Counted from the first letter of the stretch, positions 46,701-62,575 are shown. The stretch is 64,000 nt of DNA from Acestrorhynchus altus (GCA_034509495.1 CM067511.1:29764872-29828871); one strand, 5' to 3'. Notes: generated by a model from the letters alone, not told the origin. Translations and numbers: made by a program.

Positions 46701-46787
46701 CAGGGTAAACAGTATATTGACCTGAGGTGACCTCTCCATTCAGCAGGGTTTGGGAGCAGTCCTTGGGATTCCTGTAGAGCATTCCAG
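43750..46787 (-). CDS. tnc: tnc five exons, fibrinogen-like C-terminal globe
   Basis: Exons 46787-46636, 46545-46449, 45261-45100, 44124-43961 and 43860-43750. The domain starts [20 protein letters not shown] and holds [71 protein letters not shown] and LMGRYGDN. Its four cysteines fit the two disulphides of the family. In tenascin-C this globe binds cell-surface receptors such as integrins and TLR4 in mammals; that role is carried over by homology only. The stop codon is TAG at 43752-43750. Confidence 0.95.
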
Positions 46788-49595
46788 CTGTGCAAAGGAA
46801 TTGGAGGAAAGAAGCATTTATATAAGAGATGGTTAGATATGTTTTATTCAAAGATGTAAACCAGCTTCATGATCATACAGATCTAACAGATCAGAACAGA
46901 CTGGGTTAATTTGGTATGTTCTTTCTGGTTTTGGTGTGGAACCCTGTTCTCCCATGTAACAAAAAGATTTTGTTTAATGAATGTCATTTTTTACACAGTT
47001 CATAAACAAATATAGGCTTGAACAAAAACAGCACAACTGAGTGTGAATATAGGCAAATGAACTCACTAGTGGTGAAGACAGTAGTGACTCTCTGGCTCTG
47101 GTGCTGGCTGTTCTCCGGTCCACTAAAGGCCCGTAGACCAACATTGTACACAGTAGAGCCACTTAGCTCAGGCAGCCTGTGTGAAGTCACTGAAGGGTCC
47201 AAAATCTCCTCCTGATTAAACAGATACCAGTTAGTGACCCTCAAGCTAGCTTCCACAGGCTCTGTAGTCTCTTGTTATGCCCTGAGAATTCCCATGTGGG
47301 TAAACTGGTGTCTGGACATACAGGCAGAATTACATCTAGTATACGAGTCGATGACAAATAAAGCTTTCAAAATGATTATTCCTTATTATTGTAAATGACT
47401 CCTATTCCTAATAGTATGTATATTCTTATTTAAAAGTGTATGATGTGCATTTAATGAAGATTTAATTTGATTTTTAAACAGAACAATCATTCATATCACA
47501 GGAAAATGTGATGTTATTTTCCAGTGCTGCAAAATGTAGTACTGGGGGCAGTGGGAGGAGTGTAGAGCATTGCTGGTGTAGGCTGCAACATGAAACTCTA
47601 CATGTGCCGTGACGATGAAATAGGGAGAAAATAACAATAAAGGGAATATGTTACGGAGCAAACTGAAATATACTTACCCTGATAATTCCATCCTGTGTTT
47701 CAGAGGTCAGCACGTAGCCTTTGATGGGTGCCCGAGGTGGTTTCCATGTGAGGACAGCACTGTCAGTCTGAACATCACTGAGCACCAAATCCCGAGGAGG
47801 ATCCACATCTACAACAATGATTAAAAATTCTCCCTATTATTTATCTTTTGTTTTTCCATTATTCTTCCTTCTACTGTTCATATTTTATTTATACCCAATA
47901 TTGTCCTTGTTTCTGGCAGCTGAACTGACAGCACTTTTAACCTCCTGCAGTACTCAACATTTGCAGGACTCCTTATCATTTAAACAACTTTTGACAACTT
48001 GTGAAATATGAATTTAACCATCAAACATTTACTCCGTGCTTGCCACTGTTTAGATTTTTTGCTTGTAAGGACTATAAAAACCCTTCACAGCTTGAAAACC
48101 ATGATGATGATTTTTGAGCTGAATATCCAGTAAGAGTGTGTCTGTTATGATGGGTGTATCATGTCTGTAGTTTACTCTGATCCTGAGTTTTGAACCTGCA
48201 GTAGTGTGAGTGTCTGGTTTAGTGTTAATTAAAATCAATACTGTGTTTTGGTGAATGATACAGTATTGCAAAAATATAATATTGTGATTCTCGTGCATTG
48301 ATATTTTTTTACACCCCCTAATAAATGCAGTTAATAAATCACAGAAGTTTAAAGTATTCCCAGAAAATCTTAAGCTACATTTAATTACCTGTAGTAAAGC
48401 TGACAGTAGCAGGAGCACTCTTTTGTCCATTTTTCGTGGCATATAACGTCACTGTATAAGGAGTGGCTGGTTCCAGATTATTCATCTCAAACTCCGCAGT
48501 GTTGCCAGAAACCTGCTCTGTCACTGGTGCCACTGTGAAGAAAGAAGTTCCCTTTACTACATGATGTATCCACGCACAGCAAATATGGTGTGTTCGACAA
48601 CATATTCAGACATATTCTGTGACACTTCGAAGAGTAGTAGTGTTCACACCTGCATCTGCACTGTAAGTGAGGACATATCCATCCACAGTGGCTACAGCGG
48701 GCTGCCACAGCACCAGGGCTTCTGAATCAGTCACATTGGCAGCAGCGAGACTCTGGGGCATGTCTAGAGCTGCAAGTGTAGAAAACAAAACCAGTGTAAA
48801 GTTCAGTGTAGTTTATAGAGTGTTGATCCTTTAGACTCTCTGGTTCATGTCTCTACAAATTAATAATTCAGTGTTTATGAGCTTCCAACAAGTGTATCAG
48901 CTGAACAAATATTTAGTGGCTTGTTTAACAGCATCATGAACATCTGACATGAGGAAAACATGGAAATATGCCAGTCTTTATACAGACTTATCCTACATAT
49001 TGTGTTCTATTTTTACTTTAGGGTGAAAAAAGGGTCATCTGACTAGAAAACATTTTTTGGTTTTATATTTTCCAGAGCATCTTACAGGATTGCTTTGCTG
49101 TGCACTCAGACAATATTAGTTTGTAGAGGCTAGAATCTCAAACTTGGATGCTGCCCAATAGAACCATCAGAATGGAGACTTAGATACCCAGTGCCCATCT
49201 GTACACAATGAGTTAAATGCTCTTGAAAGAGATGGTCTTTAGTCTGCGTTTGAAGACAGTGAGTGACTCAGCTGTTCGGACACCCAGGGGAAGTTCGTTC
49301 CACCACTTTAGTGGCAGGAAAAAAAATAGTTTGGATCCTTGTCTTCCATGCACCTTGAGGGATGGTGGGTCAATCCGAGCTGTAATTGATCATTGAAGGG
49401 CTCTTGGTATGCATAAACATGGTTATTTGAGTTGACCTACACTCCCCTTCAAAAGGCCAATTAATTAAAAAACACCCATTCTTGCAGGAGGAACTACTAC
49501 TATGTTACTACACAAAAATTGTATAAACACAATTAATGTTGGTATTGTAAATGTTTTATTAACGTTAAATTAAAAACAACCACTATTACCATTGT

Positions 49596-49661
<66 letters not shown>

Positions 49662-50933
49662 TGTACTCTTATCTTACAAAATTGGAATAATTATTTTATT
49701 GGTACGACCCTAGTTTTAATGTGTGCCATTGTCGGTTTCACGGCCTACCTGCAGTAACAGTGTCAGAGACAGGATCACTCTCCTCTAGACCCTTCATTGC
49801 AATGACTGTTACTCGATATTGTTCACCCGGTACAAGGTTGGTCATGTTAGTCTGAGACTGTGAACCATCAATTTCAATCACTCTTTCAGGGCCACCTTCA
49901 AAAAGACAAAGGGTTTATTTATATTAATGTCATTGTTTTTAATTAATATATAAAAAAAAACATGATCACAGACAAAAAACATGAACCCTTTCATTTTTAA
50001 TACTTTAAATACACATCCTCTCTGCCTTAACCTCAATTATGTCAGGTAAGGATACAACCGTTGTGTTGTTACACTTATACTGTCTGTGCATTTCAGGTAC
50101 AGTTACTGTTTCAGCATTTTGCCTGTTGCTTTTTTGTGGGATCATCAATGTATTCCATTGTTCCACTGTGTCTTTTGACCAAGGCAGCCTAGAATCTATA
50201 AGCTGGAATGTTGGAATGTCAGAACTGTGTTCTTGATGGACACAAAGCACAAGGGTAATGGAAAGCTCAATTCCAAAGGATGCACTAACCATCCTGCAGT
50301 CCACATTTTTGTGTGCACCTCAGAACCTCAAGGCTGTTCAGTTTCTCGCTCCGTTTTGCCAATCAAAGTGATGCCCTCTATACAGACTTACTGTGGCCTT
50401 CAGTGAGAATTATATAGACAGCCTCAGAATCGTTGAGCTACAAGATAGGATGGTGTAGTCATAGCTTCTTCTTCTTCTTTCGGCTGCTCCCTTTAGCGGA
50501 TCATCTGCCTCCATCTTGCCCTATCCCCTGCCTCCTCTACTGTTACACCAACCATCTCCATGTCCACCTTCACTACATCCATAAACCTTCTCTGAGGTCT
50601 TCCTCTTCTCCTTCTGCCCGGCAGCTCCATCTCCAACATTCTTTGTCCAGTGTATCCCTTATTCCTCCTCAACACATGTCCAAACCATGTCAACCTGTCC
50701 TCTCTGTCTTTATCTCCAAACTGCTCCATCTTCACTGTTCCTCTGATCTGCTCATTCTAATCTTGTCACTCCCAAGGAAAATCTCAGCATCTTCATCTCC
50801 ACCACCTCCAGCTCTGTCTTTCAGACAGACCCACAGTCTCCAAACCATACATCATAGGAGGTCTCACTACTGTCTTGTAAAATGGTGTAGCTGAGGGACA
50901 GATATTGTGATGACATAAAAACTACTGTAACGT

Positions 50934-50979
<46 letters not shown>

Positions 50980-53900
50980 ACACACACACACGAGTATACA
51001 TAGAATATTTTGTGATGGTCTTTAGAACAAAAAACTGACCTCCCGAGAGTGGTACATAAGTGATGCGGAAGATGTCGACCGTGTCATCAGGGACATGCCA
51101 CTCGACAACAGCAGAGGTGTCTTTAACATTGGAGAAGTGAATGCTCCGTGGAGCTCCAAGTTCTGGTATAAACAAATGGATTAACAAGGACAGCAATATG
51201 AATTAAGAAAAAACACAAGCAGTGATTCTGGATGTGAATACAATGTATTATTTCCTGGACAATAAGAAGATTTGGATGAGGAAAACATTCCTGGAAAAGA
51301 GTACATTAATCAGCAGCACTGAGAAAACCTAGAAAGAGCAACCATTGGACACATTCAGAAAAAAAGACACGCAGGCACTACATTACTTTTAGAACAGTCA
51401 AGAAATCAATCTGCATGAGAAGTAAGTCTGGCTGAAAGTAAGTATTATATGTTTGAGTGCAAAGACACATTAGTTTGCATGCTGTAAAAAACATCTCATT
51501 AAAAGTTTCATAATGATTGTACATTAGTCACAGGTACACAAGGATCTTGTCCCTGTATTCATACACACATCATAACATATGATCAAAACAAACCAGTCCC
51601 CAGTCCAACTCACATGCAAGGTTACAACCGGAATGAAATGCATGTTGAGTCTTTGGTGTGAGTATCATACACATACATAACGTTTAGAACCAAAACAGAA
51701 TGTACATCCACAGAGCAAAGCAATGGCTTCAGGTCCAGAAATGATGCAAATGAAAAGCAGAAAGAAGATGCATGAAATAAAAATGGACACAGTGTCATTC
51801 ACAGAAAAATGGGTTTGAATCAGGAGTTTTATTATTGTCTCAATATTGGAATTACAGCCGATGCTAACAACCTATTTAAGCCTATTTTCATCAGTTCATT
51901 CAAACAGACAATAATATTTCCTTTTCCCTCATATTCTACAACATGATATAGTACAAATAGCACCGTACATGCAGGTTCTTCAAAGAGTTCTTTAGTTAAG
52001 TGTGAGTGTGAAGAACCCTTAAAATAGTAAAGAATATTTACATCATATGAAGGTTCTTTAGACCAGAGTTTCCCAACCCTGGTACTGGTACTGAAAAGCA
52101 CATGGCATAAGAAAACAAAACAGAACAGAGGCAGCTAAGGAAAGACAAGGAACTGGACAGGAGCATGACAGGACAGGAGCATGAAAGTAGGTCCCTCCCC
52201 AAAGTGCCACCCCTGGGCTGTGTAAACCAACAACCCCCATAGACCCAAAAACATGAAGCAAGACTAGGACAAGGGACAAGCAATCAAGAAACATGGGGTG
52301 GAACATGAGACAAAAACAAAGACAGAATAGGGGAAGAGACAGAAGACTGGAACAGGGGCTGAAGACAGGACATGGTGGGACAGGGCAAGGGAACACTGAC
52401 TGGGACACACACAAAAACAGTGACAGCAGGCAGCAGCCCAGTACTGGTTAATGTCTGGGGCACAGTGAGTGAAGCCAGCCGGGCACAGTTCTGGAGGTCG
52501 ACACAGGGACAAACTGCCTTCAGGTCAACACAGGTGCAGGAGTGTTGGGTGCCGCAGACACTGGAATCAGGTGTGTTGGGAGCACAGAAAGCTCTAAAAT
52601 GTGCAGGGCAGTGGTGCCTCAAGTACCAGGGTTAAGAAACACTGCTTTATGCCTTTAGAAGTTTCTTCACACACACTCAGGCTCTTTCTGAAGCCAAAAA
52701 TGTTTCTTTTCTGGCATTTGAGTCATTTTCTATCTTAAAAATGTCAAATATAATGTAAATGTAAAAAATAGAAAGGTAATGTTAATCCATCTTAAGAGTT
52801 TTTCACACTTCATGAAAACACATTGTAAACAATGTAACCTGTTATTGATATCAGCAAATACAACAGCATATTCATTATCAGTTGTTGCATCGGCACATAA
52901 CTTCCATATCAGTGCATCCCTTGTACGCTGTGATCTCGAAAGTGACTTAAAGATAATGATGATGTAAAACAGTACCTGTTCTGGCAACAGCTGTAATGGG
53001 CTGGGAGCGATGTTCCAATGTGTAACCGTATAGCTCAATTTCATACTCAGTCCCCCCAGTTAGATTTTTCAAGACCTTGGTTCTCTCATCCCCAGGGACA
53101 CTGAACTCTCGTGGGAAGGAAAGCTTTTTGGAATTCCTCACTTTAATGAGATATCGATCAAAGATGTCATCTGCCGTCCAAGAAAGGCGGAAGCTCTCTG
53201 GAGTGACATCCGACACAAAAAGGTGCTCGATCTCAGGCTCAGCCTCTGGTTTGACAAGAGGAAAATGTATCTTTTTTTCTCTTCTTTCTTTCAATTGGCC
53301 ATGCCTTAAAATGCAAGCACCAGTGGCTCTGTTTTCAGCTCACAGAGGCCCGACTTGGCATTCCATCGTTTGAAGACACATGCAACCACTAAATTTCACA
53401 GCTCATCCACAAAAACATTAGATGCAAAGTGCATCAGAATTGGGAAGAAGGCTGGCTCAGACCATGCCCCTGTGTTAAAAGTCACAATAGTCACAATTAC
53501 AAAAATGCTAAGTGATCACTGGTGTTTACTGATGTCATTTTCTAAGAGGGAGTGTGGTTTAAAGTTCAAATTTCACATGAATCATTTGCATTCCAACATG
53601 TAGAGTACACTGCAAAAGTTTTAGGCACCTGTGAAAATCATAATAGTTATAATAGAGAAGGTTATTTGGGCAGTAAACATCCGCACAACAACATTAAGAA
53701 TAAAATTGGAAGAAATACAAATAACTAAAATAGCAGTTGCTAGTTTTGCTTACTTGAATTGAAGCTGAAAGTCTATATTTTAGTCATAATTTGGTTGCTT
53801 CATTCAAATCAGGTAGCCCTCAGTAGCTGCTAATCACATCAGCATGATGGAACCAGCATAGAAACTGAAGTCTCTTTGAACATCACTGTAAATTAGGCAG

Positions 53901-56900
53901 GAGGAGAGGAGTTATATGTAAACACAGAACACAATAACTAGCCCAACTTGGGTTAATTTAGGGAACAGGAACAAAATTAGGAAACTGTGTCCACATACTT
54001 ATGGATCATACTGTACATCACTGTGTTCATTTAATCATTTCCAAAATCTCTACCTGTGAGAGATTAATCCTATAACTCTTCAATACTCATTTTGAGTTAA
54101 ATCAAGTCTGCTGGTGATGGAATTTATTGTTATATCTTATATCTTTGCGCCAACTGTGGGAGTTCAGGACATATCTGGAACAAACTCACTCAAGAAATCA
54201 ACTTCAAAATGAGAACTTTTTGCTATATGTATGTGTACGTACCTTAATTCTACTGACAATAAGGATTCTTTACAACCTTCAAAAAATATGGTCAGGTGCC
54301 TAAACTTTTGCACAGTACAGCATTTTGCATTTTCTTTGCTCCAAAAAAATTTGTGTTTATATTCTAATTTTCTAGAATGTGAAGCAAATGCAGATGTAAT
54401 TAATTGCACAGCTTCTTCTGTATCAATTTTTATTAACATTTAATAAGGCATGTAACTATATACATTAAATATATATAAATATTAAAGCAATTATGTAAAT
54501 GATATACCAAAACATATTCAGTGCATAAACAAGTATTGTAAAATGAAATGGGGGACCTCCAGGACTAGCTCTGTGAAAACGTCTTACACATTCTTACACA
54601 TCTCCCTTTTCCAGATCTTGACATCAGTAAAGATGTAAATGTGCAAGCTTCTTAAACATGGTTTCCCTGTTTTCTAGAGTTCCTATTAGCAAAGTTGAAA
54701 TATTTACTACAGTTTGTGATTTATTTCAAACATGCCATGTTATGAGATAATTAGTTTTTTTGCATTTTCAGAGTTTTACTAGAAAACAGTTTAAATATGG
54801 CAACAGATCTGATTGCACATATTTCTAAAGTAGTACCTCTTTATTCACTAGGCTCAGGAGACATGGAGGAGGAAAAAAGAGGCTTAGTAAGTGTAGAAGT
54901 AATTAGTTATTTGTGTTGCTGTGAGACTTCCCAACTAAAGGATTTTGTTAAATCGGCTCCATATGGGGACATGCTTGTGCAAATGTCTCAAATCAGAGTT
55001 GAAGTGTTTGAACTGTAGAACCCATCTAGAACCATCCCATATGTCACAAACCCTTGACTAGGGAAGTCTCAAGAGCAACACTGAAAGTTACAGAAAGTAA
55101 AAATCAAGGTACCTGTAACAGTTTCTGTGGTGACTGGGAGAGACTGCAGCCCAGACCCTGAAATCCCAGTCAAAGTGATTTCATAGCCAATGCCAGTAAT
55201 CAGGCCCCAGACTTCCAAAGAGGTCTGGTTTCCCGGTACCACGAACTCCTGCGGTTCCAGCAGTCGGCCGGAATCTGACACCTTTACTTGAAAACGCTTG
55301 AAGCCCTCACTGGACCGTGCTGTCCAGGACACCCGGAAACCATATGGAGTAATATCTGTTACTGTGACGTTTTCCACTTTAGGCAACAACGCTGGAGGGG
55401 TTTGGCCCAGGTTTCAATTGGGTTCCAAAGATGCCAGAGTATCAGAATGAGGGGAATAGTAGTGAGATGCAAAGTTGATTCTGCAGTGATTGCAAAAGCC
55501 AAAATAGCTTGTCATAAAAGTTATGAAACTATACTACAGTAGATGATTTGCAATATTGTAGCAGCAACTTGAGTCTACTCATTAACTTCTGTCAGATACA
55601 AACACTGTCTTGGCCATACAATTCACTGATATAGAATTATCCAACACTATCTCATTATGTGCTATAGAATTTCTGAATGTAATACACAGCCGTGGCCAAA
55701 TGTTTTGAGAATGAAGGTGGACAAACAATGATTAGGCAAGAATAGTTTTGCCCAGAAGCTGATATCCAGCATTCCGAGGTGAATTGTAGAAGTCTTAAGA
55801 AGAAGATTGAACACTGTAAATATGAAGGCTGTGCTTGAACTGGAGGTATTTGTCAATAAAACGTAAAAAAAAGCATGGAATCTTAGAGTTGTACTTCATT
55901 ATACCATATAAACCTCTCACAAAAGGTTCTGAAAACCCGAGGTTTCTGCCATTATCAAAGCTTTTGGCCACAACTGTAGAATATTCTATATTAAAGTTCA
56001 TACCTGTGAATGAACTAGTACTTTTTTTAATATATCAGCAAATATCTGGATGTTTTCTTTGTATTTTTAAGGCAGATGTTCTAGCTGATGTGAAGTGTAA
56101 GAAAACTTATACACATAACTGAGATATCATTGGACCAACTCCTCATATTTAAATATAACCACATACACAAAGACTGTTACTCCACTCTGATCCAATCACA
56201 CTCCCACACACCCTCACTGGTTTTAAGCCTGTTTCAACATTTTTGGCATTGCAGGTGTATTATATAAGGTGATCTACTGTACTAACATTGTTTCACAAAT
56301 AACAGTTCTTCCACCAAAGCATGAGAATCAGAAAAAAATAGATGTTTATTTTCCATTATCATTTAACTTTTTTGTGGATCCTAGTTTTTTTTAGGTATTT
56401 TTAGGTGAAAGAATAAACAATTGAAGTCCAATCAGTGTCCTGAGCATTTCACTATGGAGCTACGGATGCATGACAAAAGAAAAACCTTGAATAAATTTAA
56501 TAAAATGTCTTCTATTCAGTTGTACCGCATTATAAAAAAGCAGAAATTAATTGATGTAAGGCAGATTATGACGTTCAGAAATGGAATACGAGATTGTGCA
56601 GGCATTGATGGAGAATGCAGTGTGAATTCAGCAGTTCACAGTGAATCTGTAATGGAAAAGTGAATCAAAGAGACTAGAGGAGCAGCATCCATATGAAGCT
56701 GCAGGTTCTAAGAAGCAGTGACAGAATTTTCATGAACTACTCAATTCTAGTGAGAACCTTTCAAAGTAAAGGCAACCAAAGCAGAAAGGCAAAGAAAGGG
56801 ATCAAGGGCAAAGGATGTTTGAAAGGTGCCTCTGCATTGAGATTCAATGAGAATAGATTAGATGGCCCAGAAATGTGGAAGAGGTGGCACAGTCTACTTT

Positions 56901-59900
56901 ACTTGCAGAAATCATCGATGAAAAGGACGGTGCCCAGAAAGATGGCTGTAACATTGGAGAAGGAGGGATCAACAGAGCACCTTGGCTGAGTCTAGATGTA
57001 AACAGGCACTACTGACTGGCTATTTGATTGGAATGCTCTACAATCAACCAGTTCTTTTAGTAAAATGTTCCAGACTACGTATATGTGTCATGCAGACCAG
57101 TGATTTAATCAACTTTTTTTTTTTATTTATCAAAAATTTCATTCACTTGATTGAAAACTGTTTATTGCCTTTTATGCCTATTACATTAAACGTGCGATTT
57201 ACAGTAGTATATTTGTTTTTTGCATATTTTGTACAGCTTTTAGTTCAATTTATTGTTCTTAATATGGATTATTTTACTGGATTTTCACCTGAAATGCCCA
57301 AAATGTAAACATGCTTTTTCACCTGAGATTGTGGTTAAAATGAACCTGATATCTTGTCTAATTTGCCATGTCAGCTTTTTAGAGACAGCACTCTTTTTGT
57401 CTGTAAAGATAATGGATTTTTTTTTATTTTAACTATCGAAACATTTAATCTGCCTAAAAAGTTTTATATAATGTGATAAAGTAGATTTTAACATTTTCCC
57501 AGTGTATACACCTGTTATGAAGTAGATTTTTATTCATCTTAGCCAAAATCAAGCTGAAAAGTGTTGGACAATACCCTACATTAGTTGGGTTTCGGGTTTT
57601 ATGCTTGGCGATAAACCCACAATGAATCCATGAAGAAACAAGATAAGCAAAATCCAATCTTAGGTTATCATTGTGAGCACCTGAATCTACAGTAACATCA
57701 CAACAAATTCTGCAGTTCGTACAAAGGTTATCCTTTGAATTACACGGCAACATGACTTAACAGACAACGTATCCTGTCCGAACAGTACTAATGTTAAAGC
57801 ATTTAAAGGACAAAGAGTATTGAGACGTTATATTGTACCTGTGGTAGTGTTAAGGGAAACTGAAGGGGTTTGGCGACCGTGTGAGATGCCATAAAACACT
57901 ACATCATAGACCGTAGAGTCCACAAGACCAGGTACTGTTACATTTCGGGTTGCACCCAAAGGTTTGAGCTCAACTGTGTCATAAATCTGCTCCCGGTCAC
58001 TGACACGAATAAGAAAGCCATCGAAGTGCCCTTTCACCGTGCTCCAGGACAGGGTGAAGTTGTTTGGGTGTATTTCAGATACCACTACGGGGCCCAGTGT
58101 GGGCTTGGGTTCTGGATGAAAGAGAATTTATAAGTGAGAATTCTAGAGAGAAAGCAGTGAGTGGAATAAGTGTAGCAGTCAGTTCCAACAAGTTATACTT
58201 TTACGCTTCTATTTAGGATTTGAGAAGGTGGGTGCATATTGAGCTACACTGCAGATAAAATGTGGCACTAAAACTAAAAGACACTAGAAGCAAAAATGCA
58301 TCAGCAAGCCCATAGCTACTGTGCCTATGATACAAACAACCAATCGCAGTGATATTGCTGTTAGGGCTTTGATGGAGATGCAAAGACTGTCTTGTGAACA
58401 AGATGGAGGTGGAAATCACCCATATCATGCTCATTTTACCCCACACTTTGATCAATATCACCCCCTTCTCTCCTACTTTACTCTACAAAGAGGCTTGTTC
58501 AGACGGGTAAATGTCATATATGAAAAATGCAGAAAATGCAGTGCAGTACCTGTGGTGACCACAGCAGTCAGGGGTTCTGAGTTGCGATTGCCAGAAGTTG
58601 CATACAGCTTGACGTGATATTGTGTGTCTCCTTTAAGCCCACTTAACACTGTGGAGCGCACCTCGATGGGCAGAGTACGCCCCATCGCCTGCGAGGGCAA
58701 AGCAGACTCTCTCACCTCGACTATAAAGTTATCATACATCTTTTCTCCCATCCGCCAGGAGAGAGACAGTCTGTCTGATGTAACGTTAGAAAGAACTAGG
58801 CCCGACAAATCTGGCTCTGCCTCTACAGAGGAAAGAAAGGCCAGCAGTGACATTTGGGGTCAGTAGGACATAGCTTTCTTACACTGCGGTCATCTGGTAC
58901 CCATCCAACTGAACGTTGGTACTGAAAGGCACACTCGACATTCCATTACTTGTAGCTCATGCAAAATGAGGAAAAAGTGCAGGGAAGGAAGGGGTGACCA
59001 GTTACCTGTGGTTGCAAAAGCACTGACGGTGTGTGTTCTCACTCCCTTCACAACTCCACTGAGGTAGGCTATATAGTCAGTGCTTGGCCTCAACCCAGTG
59101 ACATCATAGGAGATTGCATTGTTCGACAGGTTATATTCAGCTGGCTCCGTCCGCCAACTGGAGTCTATTATCTCCAGAATAAACCCTTCAACACTTCCTT
59201 CAGTGCCATTCCAGGAAAGGGAGAAACTCTCTGATGTCACATTAGACACATGTAGCTTTTCAATCATTGGTGCACTTGCTAAAGGGAGAAATGTATTAGA
59301 ATTAACATGCTGAAGAATTGAAAAGCATGGGTGTTTGGAGGTACACTCTTGAAAAATTTTTTGCTTATGACAGTTCTATGAGCAGTGCCACAGAAGAACC
59401 ACTCTTAAGTCCGTGAAGAACCTGGGACATGGGCCTTGTTCACCAATGTGGTGCAACAACTAACTGATATAAGACACTTAAATTAATGACAAAAAGATAT
59501 AAGGATGTCTGAGTGAACAGACTTTTAAGTCACTCAAAAGTCACACAAAAAGAGCCAATCAGCTTGCTAATAATGGATAAAGCCCTGTCCTTCAATTAAA
59601 AGAGCCAATCAGCTTGCTGTTTATGCTGCAAGAGGAAGAGGGTCAACAGTATTGTGGCTCCAGCCAGACATGTCATAATAAAAGTCACTAACAAACGTAG
59701 CAGTAACAGAAAATCTTCACACTGAAAATTGACACACAGCTGTCTCCCGTTATTCTTTTCTGCTGAACTGAAACATTAAGGCAAAAATAATTCTGCACTT
59801 GCTTGGTTATACATTTTTAGAGAAAAAGATCCTGGAGTGTTATTCATTTTTAGAGTAGCAGTACATTTTCTTTAAAACAGTACATCAGTTATTCATCTCT

Positions 59901-62499
59901 TTTGTCTTCATTGTTAGTGAATAAAGCATCCAAGCTAAGTTTAAAAGCTGATAGCTATGTACACTATTTGGTAATCGAGCAATTCATAATATAAATAATT
60001 TATTCGACTATCATAGCTGTTTGTTGCAGCCCCATCCACTGACCGTTCCTACGAAGCCATTTCTTTGATTTTCTTTTCATTCAACATTCTATGGCATTTC
60101 ACAAAGAACCATTTGAAGCACTTTTATTTTTTGGAGTATGTTTCTATAACCCCCAAAGACCATTGATCATGAAAGACCATGCCATGTAATTCTGTTAGAA
60201 TTCCAGACAACGGAGGCTTAATAGAATCGAACATGACGGATGAAGACCTTAAAATAGGTTTGTGGGAAAAGTGGAATCAATTGTGAAGAAAAAGAAATTT
60301 ATGGCAATAAAACGAGTATTTCGTTTTTACAAATGTTTAGTCTATCATTTAAATTATTGTGCATTAAAGCATAACACAGAACGCATGCCTAGGCCTATAT
60401 AACATTTCTACTGAAACAAGAAATATATTAATATATATTCATATATTCACAGTGGAATGTTATTTTAATTCTGTCTTGTTTTTACATACATATATTTTAC
60501 TATGCTATACACAACATTCTGAGTGTTTAGACAACCAAGAATTAGAGCTAAGAAATGTGTTTTTACACTGTAGATAGGATGCCAGTTACGTAACATAAAT
60601 AAACATAAATAAACAGCATTTTGATACCATGCCAGTTCCAGATTGAACCAGTAAAAGAGCCACGTTCCTTATTGCAATGCCTTAGTCATTCCTAACTCTG
60701 GACCGGCAAATCAGGTTTCAGTGGATCCAGATCTACATCTACATTTGTGTTACAGGCTGGAGACTAATACACTCTTTCACTGTGTAGCCTCTTAAACCTA
60801 GTTCCTTTTTTACAACATACATTTATTTAATCTGTATGAATTTGGGGAAACAATGCAATCACATCAACTTGCCATTTCCAATTTCTGACACAGCCAAAGT
60901 GTATTCCAAACTTTCTCAACTGGTCCTCGAGGCACCCCTGCCTTGCATGTTGTAGCTTTACAACACCCCTTACAACTCTGAAGGGCTTGTTTATGAGCTG
61001 ATTAGTTGATCAGGAGCAGGGACAGGGGTGGGGTGCCTCCAGGACCAGGCTTGAGAAACACTGGTCCCTTTCTGTTGCCTGTAACTCACTTTTCTGCTTG
61101 TGATCTGTGCATCTCTGTCCACTAGGTGTCTCCATGTGCTGAAAGACATTGGAAGACCTTTTTTTAAGGGTAAGTAGATCCAGATTTAATAAAGTGATCA
61201 ACAATAATACAAGCTTGCAAGCTCCGAATGAAGTTCTTTGTAGGCCCAAAGCATGAATTCGAAAAGTGTAATATGAACATGGTATTAATGACAGATCACT
61301 GATTTCTGATTCATCTAAATGAAATGCTGAGCTCTTCAATATTTGCAAATATTATTCCGGTCGTAAGTGACATGAATCATTATATAGGCACTTTATAAAA
61401 TTATTAATTTTGAAAAGTAAGTAAGTGAGGTTTTTGAAGCGTCTAAGGGTAAATGATGAGCTCTGTCTAAGCTTCCGAAGGTCTCCTCCTGACTGTTATT
61501 TTGACCTCTACATCACGAAGACACAATACACTTGACCCTTCTCTGATAACTCACTGCACTATATGTATCAGGGAGCTTTAAAAATTCCAGCCCATTTGAC
61601 AGACTCCAAAAGTCTCTTCACTTATACTCTGGCCACTGCAGAAACCACCAGAACAGAAACCTTCTGAAGAATCTGATGAAATATGGCTATCACATTACCT
61701 ATGACTGCCTTAGGCTGCTGTCTGAGACTTGTGCACCTACAAGCAAGAACATGGCCTTGAAGTTGCTGGTTCAGTGAGACATCCTGGGAAGATGCTCCAC
61801 AATCAAAAACTCCCAATCTCTACTTCACGCTGTGATGTACACTGTGGTGAGGATGTGCAAACAACGTCTCGTCATCTTTCTCGTGAACGTCTTACCTCAT
61901 CAATTCAACTGCAATGCGTCTTTAGACCAGATCAAGAACCAAAGCAATTTACTCTGAATGGATCTACTTCACCATTTAAGCCCTTACACTTCCCCTCATT
62001 GCTTCACCAGTAGCACAGCTCTGAGGATGCTGTGCTGAGGCTCTACCACTCACAGAGCTACATCTGCTGTACCTATTGGTAACCAATGACACTAAGACTA
62101 TCAGGTCACACTTCTGTATAACAATGTTTTCATTCTTTCACAGGCTCTGCATTCAGCTCAGTACCCTCTTGAAAGTTCCAACTTTTGCAGAAGGTTCCTT
62201 ATATGAGTAGACCTATGGCTCAATCCAGCTGTGTTCCGTTATACAGCTCTGGAAAAATAAGAGACCACTCTTTAATCATCTTCTTCAATCCTGTTGTTTC
62301 CTTCCAGTCATCCCATCATACAAAGCACTGGAAGTGGTATAAACTCGAAGTTTGAAAGATTGGTGGAGAGCATGATGAGACATGAAAGCTATGATTGGAA
62401 ATTAAGTTTATTTCATAAAATAGTATTTTTCTTTTATATTAACTGGAATTCTCCACATTATTTGAGGCCTTCCCTTCTGGATAAAACTAAGCCCCTTGA

Positions 62500-62575
<76 letters not shown>

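Noticed and set aside
50867..51196. Minus-strand frame with a Cys-Val run followed by FN3 residues
   Set aside because: The run is the CA microsatellite; only 51162-51040 is coding, as the first half of FN3 repeat g.
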